From: Verrucomicrobiota bacterium
Lineage (GTDB): Bacteria > Verrucomicrobiota > Verrucomicrobiia > Chthoniobacterales > JAFAMB01
Reading direction: 5' to 3'
NCBI GenBank assembly: GCA_019233825.1
Contig: JAFAMB010000019.1
Coordinates: forward strand, 1 to 35,198
DNA length: 35,198 bases
Positions 8,623-17,376 of this stretch are shown here, piece by piece. The notes under the pieces were generated by a model. It did no database searches and was not told the DNA's origin. It saw only the letters and a program-made list of their open reading frames with translations. Positions within the stretch are counted from its first letter, which is position 1; every line of letters begins with the position of its first letter. A program made the translations under genes and the position numbers.

Positions 8623-10080
8623 TCAGCTCAGTAACTTCGCCAGCATCTCGCTGACCAGACTAGGATTCGCCTTCCCTTTCGAGAGCTTCATCACTTGACC
8701 CTTCAGAAAGTTGATGGCGGCAGCTTTGCCGGCCTTGTACGCTTCGACCGACTTCGGATTCGCGGCGATGACTTCGGCGCACAACAATTCGATCGCTCCG
8801 AGATCGCTCTCCTGTTTCATCCCTTTCTCCTCGACAATCAGTTCAGGCGATTTTCCGGTCGAGAACATTTCCGCGAAGACTTCTTTGCCCTGTTTGCTAT
8901 TAATTTTCCCGTCGTCGACCAGGTTAACCAGTTCATTCAGATGTTCCGCTGGGATCGGGCAGTCAGCGATGGTTCGATTCGCGGCGCCCAGGGCGCTGAG
9001 TAGATCATTCAAAACATAGTTAGCAATCGCCTTGGGCTTCCGCGCGCCCTTTGCGGCGACCTCGAAATAGGCCGACAACGCTAGATCGTCAGCCAAAACT
9101 CCCGCATCATACTCGCTGATCCCGTACTCCCTGAAAAACCGTTCTCGCTTTTCCCAGGGTAGTTCCGGGAGCCGAGCGCTGACTTCCTGCATGAAGGCTT
9201 CCGTCTTCACCGGTAAAAGATCCGGGTCAGGAAAATAACGGTAGTCGTGCGCAGACTCCTTCGTGCGCATCAAAACTGTCTCTCCCAAATTATCGTCCCA
9301 TCGGCGGGTTTCCTGTTGGAGTGTTTCACCACGATCCAAAGCTTCAATTTGCCGATCGATTTCGAAAGCCAGGGCCCTCCGGACACCGCTGATCGAATTG
9401 AGATTTTTCAACTCGATCTTCGTACCGAACCTGGTTTCGTCCTTTTTCCGGGCAGAAACATTGCAGTCGCAGCGCAGTTGACCTTTCTCCATGTCTGCGT
9501 CGCTGACACCGCCATAAATCAGCGCCTGCTTGAGCGAAGTCAGGTATGAGAAGGCCTCTTCGGGAGACGCGATATCCGGCCGGGAAACTATCTCCATCAG
9601 TGGAGTGCCGGCCCGGTTAAAGTCTATCCCGCTCGTCGTCTCAAAGTGAAAGCTTTTGGCGACATCCTCTTCCAAATGGATCCGGACCAGTCGGACCCGC
9701 TTGTTCGGATTCCGGACGTTCTTCTGTGCATCCTTGGGATAGGCCATATCATAGAGTGGAACCTCGCCATTGAGGCACAATGGTAGATCGTACTGCGAGA
9801 TCTGATAGTTCTTCGGCATGTCAGGATAGAAATAGTTCTTGCGATCGAATTTGCAGATCGACGCGATGTCACACTTGAAAATCAAACCGGTCAGCGCGGT
9901 CATTTTCAGCGCCTCCAGGTTCATGACCGGAAGAGCCCCGGGCAAACCGAGACAAACCGGACAAACGTGGAGGTTTGGCTCGGCGCCGTACTCGACGGCG
10001 CATCCACAGAACATTTTGGTTCTGGTCTTCAGCTGAACATGCACTTCCAGCCCAATGGTCGCGATATAGTCACTCTTCAT
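8623..10080 (-). CDS. gatB: Asp-tRNA(Asn)/Glu-tRNA(Gln) amidotransferase subunit B
   Basis: 485 residues, full length. GatB is the kinase/tRNA-binding subunit of GatCAB, which converts Glu-tRNA(Gln) or Asp-tRNA(Asn) to the amidated forms. Seen: IGLEVHVQLKTRTKMFCGC, VCPVCLGLPGALPV (these Cys are the usual zinc site), FDRKNYFYPDMPKNYQISQY, GTPLMEIVSRPD, KIELKNLNSISGVRRALAFE. The C-terminal YqeY-like tail domain (LVDDGKINSKQGKEVF onward) is present and ends in SEMLAKLLS. It lies 10 bases after aroC on the same strand and is probably co-transcribed. gatA and gatC are not in the window. Confidence 0.97.
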   Translation of the reverse strand: MKSDYIATIGLEVHVQLKTRTKMFCGCAVEYGAEPNLHVCPVCLGLPGALPVMNLEALKMTALTGLIFKCDIASICKFDRKNYFYPDMPKNYQISQYDLPLCLNGEVPLYDMAYPKDAQKNVRNPNKRVRLVRIHLEEDVAKSFHFETTSGIDFNRAGTPLMEIVSRPDIASPEEAFSYLTSLKQALIYGGVSDADMEKGQLRCDCNVSARKKDETRFGTKIELKNLNSISGVRRALAFEIDRQIEALDRGETLQQETRRWDDNLGETVLMRTKESAHDYRYFPDPDLLPVKTEAFMQEVSARLPELPWEKRERFFREYGISEYDAGVLADDLALSAYFEVAAKGARKPKAIANYVLNDLLSALGAANRTIADCPIPAEHLNELVNLVDDGKINSKQGKEVFAEMFSTGKSPELIVEEKGMKQESDLGAIELLCAEVIAANPKSVEAYKAGKAAAINFLKGQVMKLSKGKANPSLVSEMLAKLLS

Positions 10081-10090
10081 GCAAAGAACG

Positions 10091-11188
10091 TCAGCGAGGT
10101 GGACAAGTCATGGACTGAGCGCGCTGTCTCAAAAAATGGTCACATAAGACCAGCACCGCCATCGCCTCTACCATCGGCACCGCCCTGGGCAACACGCAGG
10201 GATCGTGTCGACCACGGCCGGCAAGTTCCGTGGTTTCACCGGATGTCGTCACGGTCTCCTGTGGCCGCAGAATTGTCGCGGTTGGTTTGAAAGCCACTCG
10301 GAAAAAGATGTTCTCGCCATTGCTAATCCCTCCCTGGATGCCTCCGGAGAAATTGGTTCTTGTACGCACCCTGCCCTCGCGCATTTCGAATACATCGTTG
10401 TGTTCGGCACCCGTAAGCTGACTGCCGGCGAAGCCTGACCCGATTTCGAACCCTTTTGTGGCCGGTAAACTAAGCATTGCTTTGGCGAGGTCTGCCTCGA
10501 GTTTATCGAAAACCGGCTCCCCAAGACCAGGTGGAATGCCGCGCACGACACACTCGATCACTCCTCCGACCGAGTTCCCCTCTTTTCTCATGGTCTTAAT
10601 GAGATCAATCATCCGGACCGCCGCATCAGGATCCGGGCAGCGGACCATTGATTCCTCGACAGCGGTGAATTTCACCTCCGACGGATCCGCTCTGGCCTCG
10701 ATTCGGTGGATGCTTTTGACATATGCGACGATTTCAAATTCAGAGACGAACTTGCGCAGCACCTTCTTCGCGATGGCGGCCGCTGCGACTCGACCTATGG
10801 TCTCGCGCGCCGAAGAGCGGCCGCCTCCCTGCCAGTTCCGGATTCCGTACTTGGCCTGATAAGTAAAGTCCGCGTGGGATGGACGAAATGCTGTCTCCAT
10901 TTCACGATAGGCTTCGGGACGCGCATCCTTATTCCAAACCATGAGCGAAATCGGCGTCCCAAGGGTGAGGCCTTCAAAGACACCGGAAAGGATCTGGCAT
11001 TTGTCTTCTTCAGCGCGCGGCGACACGATCTCGCTCTGACCGGGTCGCCTCCGGTCGAGATCAGTCTGGATATCATCTGCCGTCAGGGGAATTCGCGGCG
11101 GGCAACCATCCACGACTGCACCCACGCCGCCGCCGTGTGATTCACCCCAGGTTGCAACTCGAAACAAGGCGCCAAAAGACGAAGACAT
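10091..11188 (-). CDS. aroC: chorismate synthase
   Basis: 365 residues. It makes chorismate from 5-enolpyruvylshikimate-3-phosphate, the last step of the shikimate pathway, and needs reduced FMN. The signatures are [17 protein letters not shown] near the N-terminus, [49 protein letters not shown]-like text ([11 protein letters not shown]), and [15 protein letters not shown]; the C-terminal part holds the conserved [19 protein letters not shown]. Length is normal. It is the first gene of a pair with gatB. The start ATG at 11186-11188 gives [19 protein letters not shown], as usual for the family. Confidence 0.97.
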   Translation of the reverse strand: MSSSFGALFRVATWGESHGGGVGAVVDGCPPRIPLTADDIQTDLDRRRPGQSEIVSPRAEEDKCQILSGVFEGLTLGTPISLMVWNKDARPEAYREMETAFRPSHADFTYQAKYGIRNWQGGGRSSARETIGRVAAAAIAKKVLRKFVSEFEIVAYVKSIHRIEARADPSEVKFTAVEESMVRCPDPDAAVRMIDLIKTMRKEGNSVGGVIECVVRGIPPGLGEPVFDKLEADLAKAMLSLPATKGFEIGSGFAGSQLTGAEHNDVFEMREGRVRTRTNFSGGIQGGISNGENIFFRVAFKPTATILRPQETVTTSGETTELAGRGRHDPCVLPRAVPMVEAMAVLVLCDHFLRQRAQSMTCPPR

Positions 11189-11244
11189 GTTTAGCCATTA
11201 GAATAACTCGAAGCGCGAGCGGCTCGCAAGCCGGCGATGCAAAA

Positions 11245-11266
11245 TAGCATAGGCTTCCAGCCTGTA
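11245..11266 (-). repeat. short dispersed repeat (family C), single inverted copy
   Basis: TAGCATAGGCTTCCAGCCTG plus TA at 11245-11266 is the exact reverse complement of the 22-base core repeated in tandem at 17402-17423. It lies in the 245-base region between the divergent aroC and the M29-like gene. Confidence 0.85.
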
Positions 11267-11333
11267 TTTCAGGCGGCCTTCCGTCTGATGGCGCTAACCA
11301 CGTTCACACCACGACTAACGTGTCCGCCCGGAC

Positions 11334-11354
11334 GCGCGGGAGCGCAGCCCTACC
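11334..11354. repeat. half copy of the GGTAGGG/CGCGCTCCCGCGC repeat (family B)
   Basis: GCGCGGGAGCGCAGCCCTAC plus C matches, with one change, the right arm of the perfect palindrome at 32341-32432. No left arm is visible here, so this appears to be a solitary half element. The remainder of 11189-11433 must hold the promoter of the downstream gene; none could be assigned with confidence. Confidence 0.65.
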
Positions 11355-11433
11355 AGGTCTGTAACCGGCTCAGTGACGTATAGCAGATGCTCTCTTTGAC
11401 TAACGCGCGTGCGAGAACGAACTTCTCTGCTAA

Positions 11434-12591
11434 ATGATTGCGCAAACAAAGCTGACGGTTCCTGAGAAATTTCCACCATTCAGCCTCTCCCGCCTGTTGA
11501 AAACGGTGTTCAACCCGAAGTCAGGCGAGCGAGTGGCCATTTTGATCGATTTGGAGGATCCGCACGAAGTCAAAGACTTCGGGTTCATAAAAAACGGGGA
11601 TCTGACGATCCAGCGACACGCGTACGAAGTCTTTTACAAAGGGCTCAAGAATGGAGTCCTGGAGCAACTCGGCCTCACCGGAGGCGAGATGTTCGCCTAC
11701 AGAATCACCGGCGGCAGTAATCTGGACCTTCCTGATCTTGCGGTAGCGGTCGACGGCACCGAGCTGAGTCTTGAGCGCGACATTTACCCGAATTACAAGC
11801 TCATCCTTTGTATCTCGACTTACTCGGCGACAGCGCCGTTAACGGCCTTCGCAAAGAAATACGGGTTCCGCGGGGCTACTCTTCATGGCTTGAATCAGAT
11901 CATCCTGAGCAGCGGCCTGGCGGTTGATTACGATCAGGTGAGCAGGAATGCTGAGAAACTTCGTCTGGGAATGACTCGAGCTGATTGGGTCGAAATCGAT
12001 TTTGCCTATGGCAGGGACCAGTTCAGCCTCCGTTTGGATCTTGGACAACAAGAGGCGCAGAAAAGCCATGGTCTTTGTCGCGGCGGCCCAGACATCGCAA
12101 ACTTACCCGCAGGTGAAATTTATTTCGTGCCAACTGGCGGTTCAGGTCTCTTTCCTCTCAAGTTCGAGGATGGCACAATTGGTTTGATGACCGTGAAGGG
12201 CGGCCGGATCGTCGACTCGAAGCTCCTCAAAGGCAGCCAGAAAACCATCAACGAACATAAGCGTAAGGTCGAGTCCGATCCGGCGACGGGTGAACTGGGT
12301 GAACTCGGTTTCGGCACGCAGCTGCTCCCCGTTTCGGGACGTGACATTCAAGATGAGAAGGTGCTTGGAACGCTGCACCTGGCCACCGGGCGCAGCGATC
12401 ACTTAGGCGGCCATCTCACGCCGGACAAGTTCAACAGCAAGAAGAATGCGACCCATGACGATATCTTGTTTGCTCCACACAAAACGCCCGAGATCAATGT
12501 GCCGCAGGTGCGCATGCGCCGGAACGGCGAGACCGTGGTGCTGATCGAAAATTTCCAGCCGGCTACCTACATGGTCGATTTGCTTGCCTGA
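11434..12591 (+). CDS. M29-like (aminopeptidase T-type) metallopeptidase
   Basis: 385 residues, cytosolic (no signal peptide). The C-terminal half matches the M29 aminopeptidase family, which carries two metal ions: NLPAGEIYFVP (E228), GELGELGFGT (E290), LGTLHLATG (H315) and THDDIL (H341, D343) correspond to the known Glu, Glu, His and His-x-Asp ligands. The conserved Tyr near the third ligand has no obvious counterpart (GRSDHLGGH). The N-terminal half (ERVAILIDLEDPHE, ISTYSATAPLTAFAKKYGFR) follows the family loosely. Substrate is unknown. It lies 45 bases before the ovothiol-type methyltransferase gene on the same strand, so the two may form an operon. Start ATG at 11434. Confidence 0.7.
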   Translation: MIAQTKLTVPEKFPPFSLSRLLKTVFNPKSGERVAILIDLEDPHEVKDFGFIKNGDLTIQRHAYEVFYKGLKNGVLEQLGLTGGEMFAYRITGGSNLDLPDLAVAVDGTELSLERDIYPNYKLILCISTYSATAPLTAFAKKYGFRGATLHGLNQIILSSGLAVDYDQVSRNAEKLRLGMTRADWVEIDFAYGRDQFSLRLDLGQQEAQKSHGLCRGGPDIANLPAGEIYFVPTGGSGLFPLKFEDGTIGLMTVKGGRIVDSKLLKGSQKTINEHKRKVESDPATGELGELGFGTQLLPVSGRDIQDEKVLGTLHLATGRSDHLGGHLTPDKFNSKKNATHDDILFAPHKTPEINVPQVRMRRNGETVVLIENFQPATYMVDLLA

Positions 12592-12636
12592 ACTAGCAGG
12601 AAACTTTTGTCGTGCTCCGGTTGACGTTCCTACTGA

Positions 12637-13398
12637 ATGGCGGTGTCCAATTTCTACGAGAGCGACGATTTGGTTGAGCAGTATCTCCTGTTCCACTATG
12701 GAACCGGTGACGACCAACTTCCCTTTCCTTTTGGCCCGCGAGACGCGCTTTTTTACCCTATCCGCTGTGTCAGCGAATTCCTGCCGGAGATTGGCATGGT
12801 CGACCGGGCGCTGGATCTCGGTTGTGCGGTAGGGCGATCTACATTCGAACTATCGCGCTGGGCCCGGGAAGTAGTGGGAATCGATCTGTCTCATCGCTTT
12901 GTGGCGGCTGCAAACCATGTCCGGAAAACGGGGCGAATCGAGATTCGACGGGTCGAAGAGGGCGAAATCGTTACTCGATTGACCAGAGAACTGCCCGTCG
13001 AGCTTAACAGGGAACGATGCCGGTTTGAGGTTGGTGATGCCACGGATCTGCGTCCGGACATTGGCCGCTTCGACCTGGTGCTTGCGGCGAATTTGATCGA
13101 CCGGGTAAAATCACCGGCAAATTTACTCAAATCTTTTGCGGCTCTTGTCCATCCCGGCGGCCACCTGATTCTGTCATCTCCGTACACGTGGCTCGAAGAG
13201 TTTACCTCGAAACCCGACTGGCTTGGTGGGAAGTATGAGCCTTCGGGCGATTCGGCGCCTACGCTTGACCGAATAAAGAGCGCTTTCCGCGGTTCTTTCG
13301 AACTCAAACTGACGAAGGATATCCAGTTCCTCATCCGGGAGCATGCGAGAAAATTTCAGTGGAGTGTCGCACAAGCGTCGCTATGGCAACGACAGTAG
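12637..13398 (+). CDS. 4-mercaptohistidine N1-methyltransferase-type protein (OvoA C-terminal domain)
   Basis: 253 residues, class I SAM methyltransferase. It resembles the C-terminal domain of OvoA over its whole length: an N-terminal YESDDLVEQYLLFHYG, motif I ALDLGCAVGRSTFELSR, VVGIDLSHRFVAAAN, LVLAANLIDRVKSPANLL, LILSSPYTWLEEFTSKPDWL and the closing IREHARKFQWSVAQASLWQR. In OvoA this domain methylates N1 of the histidine thiol in ovothiol A synthesis. Here it is a separate protein; the sulfoxide synthase is not in the window. Activity on mercaptohistidine is inferred from family likeness. A small-molecule thiol role would make the upstream peptidase-like gene an interesting partner, but that is a guess. 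Confidence 0.82.
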   Translation: MAVSNFYESDDLVEQYLLFHYGTGDDQLPFPFGPRDALFYPIRCVSEFLPEIGMVDRALDLGCAVGRSTFELSRWAREVVGIDLSHRFVAAANHVRKTGRIEIRRVEEGEIVTRLTRELPVELNRERCRFEVGDATDLRPDIGRFDLVLAANLIDRVKSPANLLKSFAALVHPGGHLILSSPYTWLEEFTSKPDWLGGKYEPSGDSAPTLDRIKSAFRGSFELKLTKDIQFLIREHARKFQWSVAQASLWQRQ

Positions 13399-13516
13399 GC
13401 GAACCGTCTCGGTTTGCTCGGCTCTGAAGGGTGCAAAGCCGGACGCTTCGGGCTCTGAAGGGTGCAAAGCGGGACGCTGCGGGCTGTGAAGAAGCAAAGC
13501 GGGACGCTTCGCCTAC
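13395..13516. repeat. palindromic element with three tandem copies inside (family A)
   Basis: The outer arms 13395-13417 (GTAGGCGAACCGTCTCGGTT plus TGC) and 13494-13516 (GCAAAGCGGGACGCTTCGCC plus TAC) are reverse complements with three mismatches. Between them a 30-31 base unit of the form GGCTCTGAAGGGTGCAAAGC-sGGACGCTtCG is repeated at 13420-13450, 13451-13481 and 13482-13511. The right arm is nearly identical to 8591-8613. The element lies just past the methyltransferase stop, before the convergent lipoprotein gene. Confidence 0.85.
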
Positions 13517-13583
13517 TTTGCGTAGCGACGCCTGACCCTCGGCTCGGGCGGAGCGGCTCGACTGAGCTCGCCGAAGTCCTCGC

Positions 13584-14222
13584 CTACCGGTTCGCCGGTT
13601 TAGGGGCAGGGGCCCGCTGAGCGGGAGAAGGACGCTGAGCGGCGGGCGCCGGCCCCGGAGCGGCGGTCGCCGAACGTTCCATTGCGGGCGTCAGTTGAAC
13701 GGTCTGGCGCATTCTGTCATAGCCGACAACCAATGCCTCCAGCGTGTAAGTCCATCCGGGAACCATATCGCGAGTCGAAACGTTTCCAACAAACTCCGCT
13801 CGTTCACCGGGATTGATAATAACGTAACCCGGGGTCTGGTTGACCGGTTGATCGTCCGACCATTGGGCGAGTTTTTTCCCACTCACATCTCGAAGGATAA
13901 AATCGTATTTGCGGCTATCGTTGAATATAAGGTTCACCTGCTTTTTTGACCGGTTGATGAGCTGAAGATGAACCTCCAAGGAACGCGCGTCGGAGAGCCT
14001 GACGACATCCGGACTCACCTTTACCCGCATCTCGAGCCCGTAGAATACAGGCCCGGTGATCGGACCGAACGGATTCGTCTTGTTGACCTTTGCTATCGCC
14101 GTGTTGGACTGATCTTTTTTTCCTTTTCCCACAAAGGGAACCCACCGGTAAACCCCGCTCGAGGAGGAACAGCCGGCGAGTGCGACTACCAAAGCGGCGC
14201 TGACCGCAACACGAAAATTCAT
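13584..14222 (-). CDS. lipoprotein with BsuPI-type domain
   Basis: 212 residues. The N-terminus has a lipoprotein signal: a hydrophobic stretch ending LAGC with C18 as the lipidated cysteine. Residues about 70-165 match the BsuPI (intracellular proteinase inhibitor) domain: LEVHLQLINRSKKQVNLIFN, SRKYDFILRDVSGKKLAQWS, and INPGERAEFVG. The tail is Ala/Pro/Gln-rich and probably disordered. The domain is an immunoglobulin-like fold often found in secreted proteins; inhibitor activity is not implied. It is divergent from the M23 peptidase gene, with 45 bases between the starts, so both promoters must overlap the other gene's 5' end. Confidence 0.85.
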   Translation of the reverse strand: MNFRVAVSAALVVALAGCSSSSGVYRWVPFVGKGKKDQSNTAIAKVNKTNPFGPITGPVFYGLEMRVKVSPDVVRLSDARSLEVHLQLINRSKKQVNLIFNDSRKYDFILRDVSGKKLAQWSDDQPVNQTPGYVIINPGERAEFVGNVSTRDMVPGWTYTLEALVVGYDRMRQTVQLTPAMERSATAAPGPAPAAQRPSPAQRAPAPKPANR

Positions 14223-14267
14223 TGTGACCGTTTAACGGATGGTGCTGTCGGTTGCAAACCCTATCCG

Positions 14268-15335
14268 ATGCCACCAGAATCGATTATGCGTCGTAGCATC
14301 TTTTGGGTGGCCAGAGGGATCGCAAGATCAGTCCTCTTGCTCCTGATTCCACCTGCAGCCTGCGCGCCGGCACAATCGGCTAAAATCATTTTGCCGACGG
14401 ACAATCACGCGCTATTCAGCGGCGATAACGCGGCCTTCTATCAATACGTCCGACGCGATTTCGAGGGACAGATCACTGCTCCATGGGAAGGCGGACAGTA
14501 CGGATTTGTCCGGAATCCGCAAAGAATCGGGACGGCCATCCTGTACACGCGCTTTCACGAGGGGATCGACATCCGGCCGCTTCAACGTGATCGGAACGGC
14601 GAGCCACTGGACGTTATCCACGCGATCGCGGGAGGAAAAGTAGTTTACATAAATATCGTTCCGTCGTACTCGAACTATGGCCGATATATTGTGATTGAAC
14701 ACCAACTCGATGGGTGCCCGTACTATAGCCTCTACGCTCACCTAGGTGCAGTTCGGGTTAATATGGGTGATCCGGTCGCCCAAGGCGATCCCATCGGCGT
14801 GATGGGGTATACCGGTGAAGGCATCGACCGAGAACGCGCTCACCTTCATCTCGAATTGAATCTGCTGCTCAATGCTGATTTCGACAAATGGTCCGCGAAG
14901 TATTTTCCGAGAGACGGTAATCGGCACGGCATATACAATGGCCAGAATCTGGACGGGTTGGATATCGGGCGGTTTTATTTGGAGTTGAACAAAAATCCTC
15001 GGTTGACAATCCCGGAGTTTTTCCAGGAGGAGACGACCTGGTACCGCGTGCTCGTGCCTCCGTCGCCGCGCATGGACCTTCTGCGTCGGTACCCCTGGTT
15101 ATCGGACAATCAGACGGAGGCGAAGTCATGGGAGATTTCGTTTAATCAGGCCGGGATTCCGCTTAGGTTTAAGGCCGGCGAAAGCTTGGTGGAGAAGCCA
15201 ATGCTTAGCTGGGTCAAGCCCTCACCCTACCCTTACGCGTTGCAGACCAGAGGCTATATTCAGGGAAGCGGATCTAACTATAGTCTGAGCAAAGAGGGAG
15301 AACGTTATTTGGACCTTATTTGCCCGACTCAATGA
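14268..15335 (+). CDS. M23-family (LytM-type) peptidase, secreted
   Basis: 355 residues from ATG 14268 (an ATG at 14286 is equally good). The N-terminus is a signal peptide (RSVLLLLIPPAACAPAQSA). The M23 zinc site is present: RFHEGIDIRP (His and Asp ligands) and AHLHLELN (HxH). IEHQLDGCPYYSLYAHL and GDPVAQGDPIGVMGYTGEG are the usual surrounding strands. Such enzymes cut peptidoglycan cross-links in the periplasm; some act by binding only, but here the ligands are intact. The C-terminal about 130 residues have no family I recognise. It overlaps the next gene by four bases (ATGA), and a peptidoglycan L,D-transpeptidase-like gene follows, so a cell-wall group is likely. Confidence 0.88.
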   Translation: MPPESIMRRSIFWVARGIARSVLLLLIPPAACAPAQSAKIILPTDNHALFSGDNAAFYQYVRRDFEGQITAPWEGGQYGFVRNPQRIGTAILYTRFHEGIDIRPLQRDRNGEPLDVIHAIAGGKVVYINIVPSYSNYGRYIVIEHQLDGCPYYSLYAHLGAVRVNMGDPVAQGDPIGVMGYTGEGIDRERAHLHLELNLLLNADFDKWSAKYFPRDGNRHGIYNGQNLDGLDIGRFYLELNKNPRLTIPEFFQEETTWYRVLVPPSPRMDLLRRYPWLSDNQTEAKSWEISFNQAGIPLRFKAGESLVEKPMLSWVKPSPYPYALQTRGYIQGSGSNYSLSKEGERYLDLICPTQ

Positions 15336-15742
15336 TCGAACAAAGCATAATCTTCTTCGACGGCGTGTGCGGACTATGTAACCGAACGGTCGATTTTGTT
15401 CTAAGGGAAGACCGTGACCGGAACTTTCTATTCTCAGCGTTGCAGGGGGAAACATTCCAGAGAATAGCGAGAGATCACCCCGAGACGATGAATGTGGACT
15501 CGATTTTCGTTTATCGGTCCACGCCGCAGGGAGGACAGTTGCTCCAGAGGAGCAATGCCGTCCTCTACATTCTCGATCAGCTGCCGAGATTCCGTTGGCT
15601 GGCCCGGATCGGGTACCTTTGTCCGGCGCCTATTCGCAACTTTTGCTACCGGTTGATTGCCGCTACGCGGTATCAGATCTGGGGCAGGCGCGACTCGTGC
15701 CGGCTACCCACAGTCGAAGAGAACAGGAGATTTTTGCCTTGA
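15332..15742 (+). CDS. DCC-family thiol-disulfide oxidoreductase (DUF393)
   Basis: 136 residues. The N-terminal IIFFDGVCGLCNRTVDFVLR contains the DxxCxxC signature that names the DCC family, a thioredoxin-like fold with a CxxC redox pair. LLQRSNAVLYILDQL and the end part RLIAATRYQIWGRRDSC are also typical. No signal peptide; cytosolic. The start overlaps the M23 stop by four bases, so the two are translationally coupled. Physiological partners of this family are poorly known. Confidence 0.9.
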   Translation: MIEQSIIFFDGVCGLCNRTVDFVLREDRDRNFLFSALQGETFQRIARDHPETMNVDSIFVYRSTPQGGQLLQRSNAVLYILDQLPRFRWLARIGYLCPAPIRNFCYRLIAATRYQIWGRRDSCRLPTVEENRRFLP

Positions 15743-15790
15743 GCGCGGTTGTAAAATCCGCCCGGCATTCGTTGGCGTGACTTTGGTGGT

Positions 15791-15885
15791 CGGTTGGGGA
15801 CGCGCTGCCGCGCGATCGGTGCGTGCACGTTTCAAAGCGTGTTTTCGGATTGTGCTCCGACTTGCCTGAGCGGGAAGTCCGCGTA
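15791..15885 (-). repeat. diverged, inverted copy of the 117-bp repeat
   Basis: Read on the minus strand, this stretch resembles the two tandem elements at 21124-21372. Shared parts are the GC palindrome (here GACGCGCTGCCGCGCGATC), then GTGCACGTTTCAAAGCGTG matching GTGCACGATTCAAAACGTC of the other copies read the same way, then TCCGACTTGCC. It begins with CGGTTGGGGACGCGC, like the GGTAGGGGCGCGC before the other copies. It lies just upstream of the L,D-transpeptidase-like gene. Confidence 0.6.
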
Positions 15886-15900
15886 GATCTTTTCGACCAC

Positions 15901-16644
15901 ATGTATCGACTAGCCGTTCTAATCCTGCTTGCTCCCCTACTGGCCGGTGCGGAGGATCGCATCAGCGCTTCAGTCACCCAGCTCGTAGTCGGTGTTGCGC
16001 CAACCTGGAATAACATGAAGGGTCAACTCCAGCGATTCGATAGAACTTCCAATGGATGGCACGCTGCGGGTTCACCGGTTCCTGTGCTCTTCGGAAAGCT
16101 CGGATTGGCCTGGGGCAGAGGTCTGATTAATGCCCAAGGCGGGGGTCCGATCAAGGTAGAACACGATCATCGAGCTCCGGCCGGGGTCTTTCGGATCGGA
16201 ACGATTTACACCTATGACGAATCGCTACCGCAGGGTGCGAACTACCCATTCCACACCGTCGGGCCAGGCGATGCGTGGGTGGACGATCTTCACAACAGCT
16301 ATTACAACCAGCATGTTACCGTAGACGCGCAAAATCCTCCCTCATGGTTCGAAAAACAAAAGATGCGTCATGGCGATTTTGCGTACCGCTGGCTGGTTGA
16401 AATTCGGCATAATGCAGATCCGCCGGTGCCGGGATTTGGCAGTGCAATCTTTTTCCACATTCGGCGAGGACCAGCTCGACCGTCGGCCGGGTGCACGACC
16501 ATGGCCGAAGACTCACTTGTGGACTTGATTTGCTGGCTGCGAGCGAATGCGAATCCGGAGTATGTCTGCCTTCCGAAGGCTGAATACCTGAATCGTTGGA
16601 AAGCCTGGGACCTGCCAGACCCGGCCGTCACCGGGTTGTTTTGA
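15901..16644 (+). CDS. L,D-transpeptidase (YkuD)-like protein, secreted
   Basis: 247 residues from ATG 15901, which gives a clean signal peptide (MYRLAVLILLAPLLAGAEDR). The YkuD active-site signature is visible as AIFFHIRRGPARPSAGCTTM, with H186 and the nucleophile C198. HRAPAGVFRIG, HTVGPGDAWVDD and SYYNQHVTV fit the same fold. L,D-transpeptidases form 3-3 cross-links or attach proteins to peptidoglycan in the periplasm. Starting at GTG 15823 would add 26 residues that translate the upstream repeat and hide the signal peptide, so it is rejected. It follows the M23/DCC pair by 158 bases. Confidence 0.83.
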   Translation: MYRLAVLILLAPLLAGAEDRISASVTQLVVGVAPTWNNMKGQLQRFDRTSNGWHAAGSPVPVLFGKLGLAWGRGLINAQGGGPIKVEHDHRAPAGVFRIGTIYTYDESLPQGANYPFHTVGPGDAWVDDLHNSYYNQHVTVDAQNPPSWFEKQKMRHGDFAYRWLVEIRHNADPPVPGFGSAIFFHIRRGPARPSAGCTTMAEDSLVDLICWLRANANPEYVCLPKAEYLNRWKAWDLPDPAVTGLF

Positions 16645-16910
16645 TTATTGCCGGCGGGTAATCGAAAGCAGCGCTTTTGCTTAGGACACTAAGCAGGGCA
16701 TTCATTCCGACGAGTCAAGCAAAATCACCCGTTCAGGCCATGGAAATCTCGATATCGATGAGCTAGACTTCGGCCTAGTTTGGTGCCATCTCCCGGCAGA
16801 CCCCGGTCTTGTGCGTGGCCGGACTATGGTGGGATATGGTGCCCGGCTCTGTTTTGTAATAAATTGGATGGAAAACAAGCCGATGGTAGCCGAAAAAGAT
16901 CGCTGCAAAA

Positions 16911-17291
16911 ATGATTATACCTGAGATCCTGGAATACATTGAGGACGCCGATCTGGAGGATTGGCTGACGGCCGCATTTATCGAACGCGAACATGAATTG
17001 CCACTAAAGGCGCTATGCACTAACGGCGGCTATCCTTCGGCATCTAGCGCAGTCGACATCTGGATGGTGGAAATCACCAGCCGGACTGGGAAAGTCTGGA
17101 CCGGGAAATTCAGTGTCGAGTTTTTTGAGGAATCCCAAAACGGTTCTGAAACAGAGCACCTTGCGCAACACCAGACCGGAGAACTGTTTTTCAGTCTCAA
17201 CATCGAAACCGGCCAGGTCACGTTCGTGAAAGATGCCTGGCCGGTTGTTCGAAGTCAGAATCCTGGCCCCGAGCTCGTTCCTGCCCAATAG
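16911..17291 (+). CDS. hypothetical protein, 126 residues
   Basis: I do not recognise a family. It is acidic at the N-terminus (IPEILEYIEDADLEDWLTAA), soluble, without signal peptide or membrane segment. The middle (DIWMVEITSRTGKVWTGKFS and GELFFSLNIETGQVTFV) reads as several beta strands. Start ATG at 16911. It stands alone: 266 bases before it, after the L,D-transpeptidase gene, hold only a small hairpin (GCTTAG-GACA-CTAAGC near 16679-16694) and no clear promoter. About 190 bases and a repeat cluster separate it from the chelatase gene. Confidence 0.7.
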   Translation: MIIPEILEYIEDADLEDWLTAAFIEREHELPLKALCTNGGYPSASSAVDIWMVEITSRTGKVWTGKFSVEFFEESQNGSETEHLAQHQTGELFFSLNIETGQVTFVKDAWPVVRSQNPGPELVPAQ

Positions 17292-17376
17292 GATCCGGGA
17301 GCGCTTCCACTTCGAAGGGAGCGTCAGCAAGGTAGCATAAGCATCCTGCTTGTACGGCGCGTGGCGGCACCGTGAA

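Noticed and set aside
13420-13511. Possible short CRISPR array
   Set aside because: Units are directly joined with no spacers, and no cas genes are present.
15823-15900. Longer N-terminus of the L,D-transpeptidase-like protein
   Set aside because: These codons translate a dispersed repeat and place the signal peptide internally.
16679-16694. Small GCTTAG-CTAAGC hairpin as a terminator
   Set aside because: Six base pairs only, with no T-run; too weak to call.
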